Part shown: positions 23,501-35,759 of the stretch, in pieces | Position numbering within the stretch: position 1 is the stretch's first letter | Layout of the letters: each line of letters starts with the position of its first letter | Origin: Aralia elata | Lineage: Eukaryota > Streptophyta > Magnoliopsida > Apiales > Araliaceae | Length of the DNA stretch: 64,000 bases | NCBI GenBank assembly: GCA_034770075.1 | Contig: CM068379.1 | Location: forward strand, 47,189,130-47,253,129 | Direction: 5' to 3' | Position numbers and translations under genes: made by a program | The notes under the pieces: model-generated | The model's input: only the letters and a program-made list of their open reading frames with translations | Database searches by the model: none | What the model was told of the DNA's origin: nothing

Positions 23501-24061
23501 ACTGACGGGGCCAGGTTTTAAAAGAGTTAGTCGAATGATTGACTCTTTGGCCAAAAGTTCATGGTCGGTTGGACCACTTAGCAGTAAATAATCATTATTC
23601 ATTGTTTCATTTGAACTTTGATTATGTCATTTCAGCTATGTCATCAATATTCATAAATTGTTGATCTATGCAGCTATTACTCTTATTCATTCATGATATA
23701 TCTCCATTCTTGCTTTTAAACTTGCTGAGCAAAGTAGTTCATCACCCTTGCTATATCATGAACCTATTGCAGCTAAGCCGGGGAGTTCCAAAGCGGACAA
23801 AGGCAAAGGAAAGCTTAAGAAATAGTTATATGTACTATCCTGATATGTAATTCGTGGAATCATTTTTGTATTATTATGGTATTCTGCGATGTATTTTACT
23901 TAAGGTTTTAGACCTTGGAATCGTAGTAAACCTTTTGTAATGAACAACATATGTTTATTTTATTCCGCATTAGTTGATTTATGTTGTTTAGAGGTGTATG
24001 GATATATTGTATCGTGAGCACCAAATTCGAGGTATTGGTACCTGAATTTGGGGGTGTCACA
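20585..24061 (+). mobile_element. Element L 3' LTR (3,477 bp)
   Basis: Near-identical to 11073-14554. Notable differences: an 11-bp insertion (TTAAGGAGCGTG region, near 22912), a missing 9-bp ACCAAGAAC repeat unit, one G-to-A change in the second CG hairpin, and changes that destroy the TGAGCAA/TTGCTCA stem (near 23725-23743). Ends GGGGGTGTCACA, then target duplication AAATA. Confidence 0.95.
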
Positions 24062-24066
24062 AAATA
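24062..24066 (+). repeat. Target-site duplication AAATA, right of element L
   Basis: Exact partner of 11068-11072. Confidence 0.95.
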
Positions 24067-25797
24067 TACTTAAGGTATAACCACCATTTTATTGAAGAAA
24101 TCATGTACTATGTTATTGGATATGATGTATGTATATTTTTAATGTAGTAAGTATATTATTATATTTATTACAGTTAAATTATTGAGAACAATTTATAGAA
24201 GGGAAAAGAAAATAGTTAGTTTAAGTATACAAAAGTATTGTATACTTTGAATAAAGGATATTAAAATAAATTCTAGCATTGAATTATTTTAATAAAGAGG
24301 GAATATTATTTTAATTGTAATATCTTATTTATTGAATAAATTTTCATTTTGTATGAAAATATGAGTGAATATGTGTTATGTGAATTAAATAAATTAGTGA
24401 ATTTATTTAATTTAAGTAAGCAAATAAATGGAAAGGAAAGCTATGTAACATATTTATAAATATTATAAATATGAGGAGTTAATAAACTTAAGTGTTATAT
24501 TAATAGTCTAACTAATAAATAAATACTAGTGGACTAATCCAATTGGTTAAATAATCAAGCCCACTCATTTAATTGACTATAGACTTGGATAATTAATATG
24601 TAAACTTACTAACTTAGCCCAATTGAAATATTTACAAAAAAATTTAATAAACTAGTAGCCCAAGTGACGGTCTAGTAATGCTTGAATACTAGTGGCCCAA
24701 ACACTTTTAAATGAAAGTCCCATTTATGGTTTCTAGTAAGTTAATTATTCGAATAATGAAAGGGAATTAAAGAAAGTTTGGTAGCCTAATATTATAAATT
24801 AGACATTAGAATTAAATAACCTAAAGGATTATTTTTATATAGTGGTCTTAGTATTTTAATTATATACTAGTGACCTAATCTAAGAGATTTATTTTATTAT
24901 CTTAATGTATTAAATTATTTTGTATGAATATGTAAGTGAATGAATATGAATATTATGTGATTGTTTATATTTATTTATTATATAATAAACAAATAAAATG
25001 AAACTAGTGTAACCTAATCATTGTATATTAGGTATGAAAATTAAATATCCTTAAGGGTTATTGTATGGGAGAATAATAGTATTTAAAATAAATACTAACT
25101 CTAAGAGATTTATTTTATATATCTCAACTAATTAATTTTATAACTTAATTAAAGCAAGACTAATTGGGTTAAGAAATTAAATGTACATGAGTAAGGAATC
25201 AAATCCTAAAAGAGTGAGATGTATACCCTAATTAAATAATTAGGGAAAGATAAAATTAAGATATGGTGTAATGTTAATTTATAAGCCTAACCAATTAATT
25301 ATTTAAGGAAGCTCAAGTTTATATTAATTAGTAGGCCAAACTAATTAAAATGCAAGCCCAAACAATTTAATTTGGAAACCCAAAGGAATTAAATGGGAGC
25401 CCAAAACTTGATCCAACTTGGGAGGGACATTTAAGTCATTTGATTGAGCAAATTTGGCTAATAAAATAAATCAAAATTGTGACAATAAATGGGTGCATGA
25501 ACCGAAATGATGAAGAGGGAGTATAAGCACATGGAAAAATTTTAAGTTTGTACCTACTAGCTTATGTGTCATCATTTTATTGGGCCACTTTAGATTGCAA
25601 TCTAGATAAAGATATAAGATAAGAGAGAGAGAGAGAGAAAAATGATAGATATTGCAAGATATGTTAGGAGATTAAGAATAGACATACCACTTATATCTAT
25701 ACATATTTTAGGAGAAAAAAAACAAAAAAAAAACAAACAAACATTTACTTCATTTCATCTCTCTCATCTCCAAACCCAAATAGCCAAAAAGAAAAGG

Positions 25798-25832
<35 letters not shown>

Positions 25833-26969
25833 ACTCACAGCCAAGAAGGGGAAAGAGAGAGAGAGAAGGGTAGCCATGGAAGCCAAGGAAGAAGAAAGAA
25901 AAGGAAGAAGAAGGTAAAAGATCTAAACTAGTTTTCTTAAACCAAACCTTATATGCTATATGAATTTTTATATTAAACCCATGGAAGATCAAGTTTAAAT
26001 GTCTAAATCCATGCTATAAATGTTAGATCTAGAGATTTAATGGTTTAACTTGAGGATCTACATGTGTTTATGTGGAAAAATTTTGGAAAAGAAAGAAATA
26101 GAAATTATCCGGAAAACTTTTTATATAAAGTGTGATCTAGCTTTTGATTTTTAAAATCTATAAACGATTCTTGTGATTTTATTTCTGAAGATGCTAGATA
26201 TATAAGTGAGGGACAAAACCCCTTTGGAATAACTCAAATATGTTAAAAATTGAACAAATTATGAAGTAAATACAAAACTACTCAAAGCTAAGAAAACTGT
26301 TAGAACCACTGTTCTGATCAGCCACTTTCGGGCTAATTTTTGGGAGCTTAACAGGTCCAAATATGGATGATGGTAGATGAAAATTGTAGATCGAAAAGAT
26401 ATAAATCCAACAAAATTGACGGATCGTTAATTGGAGTTACAGATCTCATTTTATTTAAGTTTTCGTGAAGGACCTCAAATCTGGGAATGGGACAAAACCC
26501 GCTGACCCCTAACTTACATGCACTGTTTTGACCCCTTAGTAAGTGCAATAAATTCAGATCATTTTACCACTGAAACTATAGGAAGTTATATACCTCCTGT
26601 CCATAAATGGTCGTATTCCGACTTGTAATGAAGCATCTACGGCTAAAATAAAAACGTAGAGTTTTTCGACGAAAACGACTAAAATTGGAGTTCTATAAAT
26701 CCGATGACCACGGAATTTTAACTGGCAGTACTTGTCAATATGTATAAGATTCTATCAAAAATTTGGAGTCATCGGAGTTGTGCAAGATAGTGATCATTTT
26801 TCTTAGTTTCGAAAGTTAAAACGGACGTTTGAAAAATATTAAAGGAAATTGAAAATTTTCATAAGGAAAGTATTTTTGAGTATGGAATATATGTATATAT
26901 GTGTGGCAAGACTTGAAGAAAATAAAAATCGATTATTAAAAGAGGTTAAGTCATTTTAAGAATACAACT

Positions 26970-27335
26970 TTCAATCCGGTTTGCTGTATTCATATTTGGT
27001 TTAATGTTTTAGCATTCGGTTTGCTATATTAGCATTCGATTTGCTGTAGTATTATTTGGTTTGATGAACTAGAAATTCGATATGTTAAAAAGGGATTACA
27101 GTTTGAATCCAGCTTGCTGGATTATGGTATTCGGCTTGCTGAATTATTGAATCCGGCTTGCTGAATTGGTAGATATGATTTGCTGAATTAATGAATCTGG
27201 TTTACTGAATTAGTGAATCCAGGTTACTGGATTGTAGGATAATTTGAATCCAGGTTGCTGGATTAAATGTTAGTTTGAATCCAGGTTGCTGGATTGGTAT
27301 GTTTGAATAATCCAACTTGCTGGATTAGGTATTCA
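26970..27335 (+). repeat. Hairpin array, AATCCAGnTTGCTGGATT type
   Basis: About a dozen degenerate copies, e.g. AATCCAGGTTGCTGGATT (7-bp stem, 4-nt loop) and AATCCGGCTTGCTGAATT. The left half is more diverged (ATTCGGTTTGCTGTATT). The same array is in the solo LTR. Confidence 0.8.
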
Positions 27336-28303
27336 GGCTTAATGGATTATAAAGAAGAACTTATAAAATGAAAGACTTAGTGTTAAGTCATAAGGTTTAT
27401 GATAAAGTAGTAGTACAGTCGTGTTCTTTAATAGTTGGTGTATAGTAGCTGGGCTAAACGATTCTTTCAGGGAGCGGAGGTATATACAAACTAGCAACCT
27501 ATCTAACTCACTGTGAAACAGTATAGACGAGACGGAAACTAGTTTGTTGGTTATTTGTCGGAAACTAGTTTTGTTAGTTGTTTGTGGAAAACCACTCGAC
27601 ATACTATATTGAACACTGTTAAAGACTCGATATGTACTAGTTTTAGAATTATGAATGTGTATGGGGTTAAGGTGTTATCTAATATTTGATTATGTGGTTA
27701 AATATTAGATAATTAATTATAAGGAAGTGATATTATAAGGTGATATATGTGATGCTAATTGAAAGATCAATCTTATAACTGATAGGTCTTTCACAAGAGA
27801 TTAAGTTAGATTGGTAGCAATAATCGACGGTTCAGACAAGTTTCCTTAATCTTACTCAAATTTATATTGAGCAAGTTCCTAACCCTAAACTTCTTACGTT
27901 ATTACAAGTTCCTCTTAACTCAAACTTGAGTTGCTATGTTTCAAGCATGCTAGTGGTTTAATTCTTTATAATTATTTCACCTCCTTGAATTGTTGATTTA
28001 CACATAGTGCATGTTGCATATGTTCATCAGGTATGAAAGGCTGATCACCTTCATTACCATAACGTTCAATTAAATTGTTCATGGTCATTATTGACATCCA
28101 ACATTATTGGTTCAGTCATTCAATTATTGAAATTATGATTCATACTCTTTCACAATAATTATATTGTTGAAAAATTCCAAAGCTTATTCATTCTTTCAAT
28201 CATGATATATCTTTATTGTATTTAAACTTGCTGAGCAAAGTAGTTGCTCACCCTTGTTATATCATGATAATGAATTTCAGATTAATACGAATGTTCGAGG
28301 AAA

Positions 28304-28308
28304 GACAG
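28304..28308 (+). repeat. Target-site duplication GACAG (left)
   Basis: Pairs with 35500-35504 around the solo LTR. Confidence 0.85.
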
Positions 28309-31300
28309 TATAAGGACCGAGAATTTTATATAATTATATATGTATATTTTTACGAATAATTTTTTTTTTTTGAAATTACTTGATGCATATAAATGAATAT
28401 GTGAATTAAGCAAGATAGTTAATTTATTTTATTTTAAGTTAACTAAGATGAATACTTAATCAATTTGATTAAGGAAAAGCAAGATAAGTTATGTTGAGAA
28501 TTAACATAACTTAAATGTTAACCTTGAATGGTAAATAAAAGATTTATAATCTTTAAAGGATTAATTAGTATTACTAATCTAAAGTGATTATATGATTGTT
28601 TAATATCTTACTAAAGGAAATAAGTATATTAAATTATTTGTTAAGTGTAATGTACGCTTTGTGACTTACATTGAATGGATATGTGTATAAATAAATATAA
28701 TAATTATTTATCAATGAGGATAAATATATTATGACTTATGTGAAAAATATAGTTGACTCATTGTTAGTTAAAGTAGGTCTTACTAATAGTTATTTAAATT
28801 AGTGGACTAACCTAAGAGTGTTAGTAATAAACAATTGACAAGATAGTAAGTTAATTAAATATTCAATTTACTAGAATATAGTAAGTCTAATTGGGTTATG
28901 AAAATAAAGTATAATTATAAATATAATAAAATGTGTATTAATCCTAGTAATATAAATTACTAATGAACTAATTCATTTAGTATTTAATCAAGCCCATTTA
29001 ATTAGTTTATTGTGGACTTGAAGGATTATTATATAAAGTGGGTAAGTAACCCATTAGAATTTAATTAAACCACATATAGAGAACTCAATAATTTATTAAA
29101 TTAGTAGCCCAAAATTGGTAGAAAGTAAACTTGATTTTTCAAGTAGCCTAAACTAAGTGTATTCAAGCCCAAAAAGAATTAAGTAATGACCCAAATTTTG
29201 ACCCAATAAAGGAGGGACTTTTTAGTCATTTGAGCAAATGAATTAGTAATTAAAATAAAACCAAAATTTGAAGGAAAATGGGCTAGGTGGCCGGCTATAT
29301 GGTACCACATGTGATGAGTTGTTCATTTTTTTTGCTAGCTTGCTTAATAGAGTGGAGAAAGTAGTACAAGTAATAATTAATGCCCATCACCAAGTTGTCA
29401 CATGAGTGTACTTGATCATGATGATAAAATGAATAGATACAACCCATGTATCCATAGATTATGTAAGCAATTAGTTGGTGGAAGCAAAGTGAGTCTTGAT
29501 CATCTTCATTTTCTTAGTAAACTAGAGAGAGAAAATAGAGAGTAAAAATAATATCAAGGGGAAATAGAGAGAGAGGCCCATAGTCAAGGGAGAAAAGAAA
29601 GAGGGAGAGATTTATCAAGCTTCAAAATTCCATAGCCATCTTGGAAGGAAGAAGGAGAAAGGAAATCAAGCCTAGAAGGTATAAAAACTTCTCTAAAAAT
29701 CCTAAAAACCCTAATCTTGGGTTATGGGTGTAATCTTATTTTAAAAATTTGAAGTTTATGTTTTAAATGTTTAGAGTCCTGCTAAATATATTTATGTTTG
29801 ATGATATGTGATTGTGGTATAAGATGGTATGTAGTTGTGTAGAAAAATTAAACTAAAAGCTTGAAAACCTTTTTACCGACGAACAAACCATAGATTGTTC
29901 GAATAAATTGTGTATTTTAAAATCTATGCATGATATTAATAATTTTCTTTTTTCTGAGTTTTAAGGGGTAAGTTAATAAAAGAACCTCATTAGAATCATT
30001 GAAAAAGAAGTTAAAATGAGAAAGTTATGTAATTTTTCCCAAAACACACTAACTGTTGGTGCACTGTCAGAACAGTCCACTTTGGGTCAGTTTTCTAAGA
30101 TCAATACAGGTCCAAATCTGGTGTTTGATAAATGAAAAATATATTTCACAAAGATACGAATCCAACGAGTCCGACTAGATCCTAATCCGAGTTGTAGATT
30201 TTATTTTACGAGTGTTTCCATAAGGGACCTCAAAACTGAAAACGGGACAAAACCCGCTGACCCCTAGTTGCCGTTCACTGTTTTGAACCCTTAGCAAGTG
30301 CAATAAATTCTGATCTTTTTACCACTGAAACTATAGGAAGTTATGTACCTCCTGTTCAAAAATTGTCGTATTCTGACTTGTAACGAAGAATCTACGGCTA
30401 AAATAAAAACGTAGAGTTTTCCGACGAAAACGGCTAAAATTAGAGTTCTATAAACCCGATGACCACAAAATTTTAACTGCGAGTACTTGTTAATATGTAT
30501 AAGATGCTTTTAAAAAATTGGAGTCATCGGGGTTGGGCAAGATAATGATCATTTTTCTTAGTTTTAAAAGTTAAAACGGACGTGTGAATGATGTTAAAGG
30601 AAATTGAAAATTTCCATAAGGAAAGTATTTTGAGTTTGGAATATATGTTCATATGTGTGGCAAGACTTGAAGAAAATAAAAATCGATTATTAAAAGAGGT
30701 TAAATCATTTTAGGAATGCAGGCCTCTAATCCAGCTTTCTGAATTGAATAGTTAGAATCCAGGTTGCTGGATTGTAGGTTAGTTTGAATCCAGGTTGCTG
30801 GATTGGGGGAAACAGTTTGCTGAATTGAATAGTTAGAATCCGGATTGCTGGATTGTAGGTTAGTTTGAATCCAGGTTGCTGGATTGGGGAAAACAGTTTG
30901 ATGAATTGAATAGTGTGAATCCAGGATGCTGGATTAGAGGGCATTTTGAATCCAGGTTGCTGGATTGTAATCCAAGTTGGAATCCAGGTTGCTGGATAGC
31001 CATCTAGTTTGCTGGATTTAGAATCCAGTTTGTTGGGTTGGGTATTTAACCTACGGGATCATAAAGAAAGACTTAGTATTAATTCATAAGGTATATGATA
31101 AAGTAGTGGTACAATCGTATTCTTTAATAGTTGATGTATAGTATTTGGGCTAAATGATTCCTTCAGGGAGCGAAGGTATATACGAACTAGCAACCGATCT
31201 AACTCACTGTGAAAACAGTGTAGACGAGATGGAAACTAGTTTGTTGGTTGTTTGTGGGAAACCACTAAGCATACTATATTGAACACTATTAAAGACTCGA

Positions 31301-34300
31301 TGTGAGCTAGTTTTAGAATTATGAATGCATATGATGTTAAAGTGCTATCTAATATTTGATTATGTGCTTAAATATTAGAAGTGATATTATAAAGTATAAT
31401 ATGATTGACTGATTGAAGATCAATCTTATAACTGATAGGTTTTACGAAAGAAGTTAAATTAAATTACGTAGCAGTAGTCAACAACCAAGGCAAGTTTCCT
31501 AACTTAAACTCGAGTTATTATATTTCAACCATGCTAGTGGGTTAATTATTGACAACTATTCTACATCTATGATTATTGATATTCGCACTTTGTGCAGTTG
31601 ATTTCCTGTTCTATTGTTTGAACTAGGAAATAATTGGAGTTCTTTATTCATAAATTATTTATGAGCCATGTCTCAGCTAGTTGTGTCAGCTGGATCAAAT
31701 AACTGTTTATTAGTCATCTCTTAGCTAGTTGTTTCGGCTAGACTAATATTAAATTAATATTGCATAAAAACGTTCTATTATTTGAACTAATTCGTTATTA
31801 AAGATATATGCCATTTGATTCGGTTAGATCAAAATTGATATAATATGTATAAGATGCTATCAAAAAATTGGAGTCATCGGGATTGGGCAAGATAGTGATC
31901 ATTTTTCTTAGTTTTAAAAGTTAAAACGGATGTGTGAACGATGTTAAAGGAAATTGAAAATTTCCATAAGGAAAGTATTTTGAGTTTGGAATATATGTTC
32001 ATATGTGTGGCAAGACTTAAAGAAAATAAAAATCGATTATTAAAAGAGGTTAAATCATTTTAGGAATGCAGGCATCCAATCCAGCTTGCTGAATTGAATA
32101 GTTAGAATCCAGGTTGCTGGATTGTAGGTTAGTTTGAATCAAGGTTGCTGGATTGGGGAAACAGTTTGCTGAATTGAATAGTTACAATCCAGGTTGCTGG
32201 ATTGTAGGTTAGTTTGATTCCAGGTTGCTGGATTGGGGAAAACAGTTTGATGAATTGAATAGTGTGAATCCAGGATGTTGGATTAGAGGGCATTTTGAAT
32301 CCAGGTTGTTGGATTGTAATCCAAGTTGGAATCCAGGTTACTGGATAGCCATCTAGTTTGCTGGATTTAGAATCCAGTTTGCTGGATTGGGTATTTAACC
32401 TACGGGATCATAAAGAAAGACTTATAAAATGAAAGACTTAGTGTTAATTCATAAGGTATATGATAAAGTAGTGGTACAATCGTATTCTTTAATAGTTGAT
32501 GTATAGTATTTGGGCTAAATGATTCCTTCAGGGAGCGAAGGTATATACGAACTAGCAACCGATCTAACTCACTGTGAAAACAGTGTAGACGAGATGGAAA
32601 CTAGTTTGTTGGTTGTTTGTGGGAAACCACTAAGCATACTATATTGAACACTATTAAAGACTCGATGTGAGCTAGTTTTAGAATTATGAATGCATATGAT
32701 GTTAAAGTGCTATCTAATATTTGATTATGTGCTTAAATATTAGAAGTGATATTATAAAGTATAATATGATTGACTGATTGAAGATCAATCTTATAACTGA
32801 TAGGTTTTACGAAAGAAGTTAAATTAAATTACGTAGCAGTAGTCAACAACCAAGGCAAGTTTCCTAACTTAAACTCGAGTTATTATATTTCAACCATGCT
32901 AGTGGGTTAATTATTGACAACTATTCTACATCTATGATTATTGATATTCGCACTTTGTGCAGTTGATTTCCTGTTCTATTGTTTGAACTAGGAAATAATT
33001 GGAGTTCTTTATTCATAAATTATTTATGAGCCATGTCTCAGCTAGTTGTGTCAGCTGGATCAAATAACTGTTTATTAGTCATCTCTTAGCTAGTTGTTTC
33101 GGCTAGACTAATATTAAATTAATATTGCATAAAACGTTCTATTATTTGAACTAATTCGTTATTAAAGATATATGCCATTTGATTCGGTTAGATCAAAATT
33201 GATATAATATGTATAAGATGCTATCAAAAAATTGGAGTCATCGGGGTTGGGCAAGATAGTGATCATTTTTCTTAGTTTTAAAAGTTAAAACGGATGTGTG
33301 AACGATGTTAAAGGAAATTGAAAATTTCCATAAGGAAAGTATTTTGAGTTTGGAATATATGTTCATATGTGTGGCAAGACTTAAAGAAAATAAAAATCGA
33401 TTATTAAAAGAGGTTAAATCATTTTAGGAATGCAGGCATCCAATCCAGCTTGCTGAATTGAATAGTTAGAATCCAGGTTGCTGGATTGTAGGTTAGTTTG
33501 AATCCAGGTTGCTGGATTGGGGGAAACAGTTTGCTGAATTGAATAGTTACAATCCAGGTTGCTGGATTGTAGGTTAGTTTGATTCCAGGTTGCTGGATTG
33601 GGGAAAACAGTTTGATGAATTGAATAGTGTGAATCCAGGATGTTGGATTAGAGGGCATTTTGAATCCAGGTTGTTGGATTGTAATCCAAGTTGGAATCCA
33701 GGTTACTGGATAGCCATCTAGTTTGCTGGATTTAGAATCCAGTTTGCTGGATTGGGTATTTAACCTACGGGATCATAAAGAAAGACTTATAAAATGAAAG
33801 ACTTAGTGTTAATTCATAAGGTATATGATAAAGTAGTGGTACAATCGTATTCTTTAATAGTTGATGTATAGTATTTGGGCTAAATGATTCCTTCAGGGAG
33901 CGAAGGTATATACGAACTAGCAACCGATCTAACTCACTGTGAAAACAGTGTAGACGAGATGGAAACTAGTTTGTTGGTTGTTTGTGGGAAACCACTAAGC
34001 ATACTATATTGAACACTATTAAAGACTCGATGTGAGCTAGTTTTAGAATTATGAATGCATATGATGTTAAAGTGCTATCTAATATTTGATTATGTGCTTA
34101 AATATTAGAAGTGATATTATAAAGTATAATATGATTGACTGATTGGAAGATCAATCTTATAACTGATAGGTCTTACGAAAGAAGTTAATTAAATTACGTA
34201 GCAGTAGTCAACAACCAAAGCAAGTTTCCTAACTCAAACTCGAGTTATTATATTTCAAGCATGCCAATGAGTTAATTATTGACAATTATTCTAGATCTAT

Positions 34301-35499
34301 CATTATTGATATTCGCACTTTGTGCAGTTGATTTCTTGTTCTATTGTTTGAACTGAGAAATAATTAGAGTTCTTTATTCATAAATTATTTATGAGCCATG
34401 TCTCAGCTAGCTGTGTCAGCTGGACCAAATAACTGTTTATTAGCCATGTCTTAGCTAGTTGTTTCGGCTAGACTAATATTAAATTAATATTGCATGAAAC
34501 GTTCTATTATTTGAACTAATTCGTTATTAAAGATATATGTCATTTGATTCGGTTAGATCAAAATTGATATAATATGTTGAACTCAAATTATTTCTTTGAA
34601 AACTATCCAAACCATATTGATGTGGTACGGACTCATAATGCAAGACTGAGATGAACAACCCTGAAAAATAAATCAGGGGAAATTTTATTGTCAGTAACCC
34701 GACCGCGCGCTATGTTTGAGAATTATGCATAATCTCGGGTATAATAAGGCTGATCACCCTACGTACTTGCAGAAGAGTAAAGATTAGTTTTTTATAGCTA
34801 ATTTTTACTCTTGAGGTAGTCAGTAATAATAATAACTGATGAATCCTCTAGCAGTTCTTGATCCATTTGTGATCACTCAGCAAGAAATCTGGGATTAACC
34901 CTATGTATTGAATACTATTGCAGAATTTCTAATCCTTCGTAATCAATTGAATATTATTGAATCTTCGAAAGAATTTTAATTCTTTCATTCTTAATGTATT
35001 ATTCAGCATGAAATTCAAGAAAATTCTTGTTACTTGAAATGATTTATTATTCAGCTACTTTGAAATCTTTTGATTATTGGTGAAGTTCTATAAATGTTAA
35101 ACTCCTCTGTTCTTGATATATATTCTTTATTGTACTCTTAACTTGTTGAGCAAACTCGTTGCTCACCCTTGCTTAAATAAAACATTTCAGCTAAAGCCGT
35201 GGTAGCAGAGGGTTCTAATAAGGACAAAGGAAAAGCGAAGACGACCGAGTAGTATCAAGTTGTTTAATGATTATTATATTATAATTTTGCTTAAGTCCGT
35301 TGTATTAATAGACATATAATGTTAAGGTTAGTTAACCTGGGATGACGATGATATAATTATGTTTTAATGTATGTTTTTATTAAGGTAGTGTAATGAATGA
35401 TATAATTCATGCAATGAATGGGTAGTTAGATGAGATGTGTATGTTGTACCGTGAGCACCGAATCTGAGGTTCATGGAATCCGAATTTGGGGGCGTCACA
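28309..35499 (+). mobile_element. Solo LTR, 7.2 kb, expanded by tandem duplication
   Basis: Starts TATAAGGACCGAGAATTTT (canonical TG changed to TA) and ends GGGGGCGTCACA. Flanked by the direct repeat GACAG (28304-28308 and 35500-35504), and the element A LTR reads on across the gap. No gag, pol, primer site or polypurine tract lies inside, so it is a solo LTR left by recombination between two LTRs. Without two extra 1.36-kb units it would be about 4.5 kb, close to the related element A LTR. No gene seen. Confidence 0.85.
30491..34568 (+). repeat. Three tandem copies of a 1.35-1.36 kb segment in the solo LTR
   Basis: Units start with TAATATGTATAAGATGCT at 30491, 31841 and 33205, and the third ends near 34568 at TAATATGTTG. 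The junctions share TAATATGT, so duplication likely arose by unequal exchange or slippage at this short match. Units 2 and 3 are nearly identical; unit 1 differs more and lacks about 15 bp present in the others (CTTATAAAATGAAAG, after 31060), so the last duplication is the most recent. Each unit holds one hairpin array (30722-31048, 32079-32393, 33441-33757) with about eight copies of AATCCAGGTTGCTGGATT. Confidence 0.9.
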
Positions 35500-35504
35500 G
35501 ACAG
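35500..35504 (+). repeat. Target-site duplication GACAG (right)
   Basis: Pairs with 28304-28308. Confidence 0.85.
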
Positions 35505-35759
35505 AGACAGAAGCAAAGGACAAGATTATAGTGTTATGCATGATAGCCAAATTAGTTATTTGATATAAGTTAATTGTGTAAATTTTTTGTGAATCAAAAG
35601 GTAAATATGTATTAAAATAAAGGTTATAGACCTTAGGATATGTAGCAGAGTTTATTGTATAAACAATTTATGTTTATATCTTCTGCAGTAGTTGTAAATA
35701 TAATGTATCGTGATGCACCAGGTCCGAGGTTCAAGGGACTCAGATTTGGGGGCGTTACA
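35505..35759 (+). mobile_element. Element A 3' LTR, segment 3 of 3
   Basis: LTR tail resumes after the solo LTR and ends GATTTGGGGGCGTTACA at 35759, where minus-strand M2 pol begins. The next five bases are AGACC; a matching left copy was not found because the 5' end of element A is missing. Confidence 0.75.

Larger units (their letters stand above)
11073..24061 (+). mobile_element. Element L: complete Tekay-type LTR retrotransposon (12,989 bp)
   Basis: Both LTRs, primer site, aORF, gag, pol with chromodomain, polypurine tract and a perfect 5-bp target duplication are present. LTRs run TG to CA. By eye the LTRs differ at about 29 positions plus four indels (1, 9, 11 and 6 bp) over about 3.48 kb, near 0.8%. 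With commonly used plant rates (0.7-1.3 x 10^-8 per site per year) this is roughly 0.3-0.6 million years. The coding part is not intact: aORF has one stop, pol two frameshifts and three stops. It could only have moved with proteins supplied in trans, or decayed after insertion. Confidence 0.95.
24067..28308 (+). mobile_element. Element A 3' LTR, segment 2 of 3
   Basis: AT-rich non-coding LTR continuing from 11072. It contains repeated 'AGCCCAA' style sequence, (GA)n runs at 25623-25640 and 25801-25865, a stretch (26280-26900) homologous to the solo LTR at 30040-30640, an 18-nt hairpin array (26970-27335) and the stem TGAGCAA/TTGCTCA (28232-28250). It stops at 28308 at the solo-LTR insertion. 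Short open frames here have no recognisable domains. Confidence 0.75.

Noticed and set aside
25642..25917. Open frame with Arg/Glu/Lys-rich peptide
   Set aside because: Created by (GA)n runs in the element A LTR; no domain or conserved copy.
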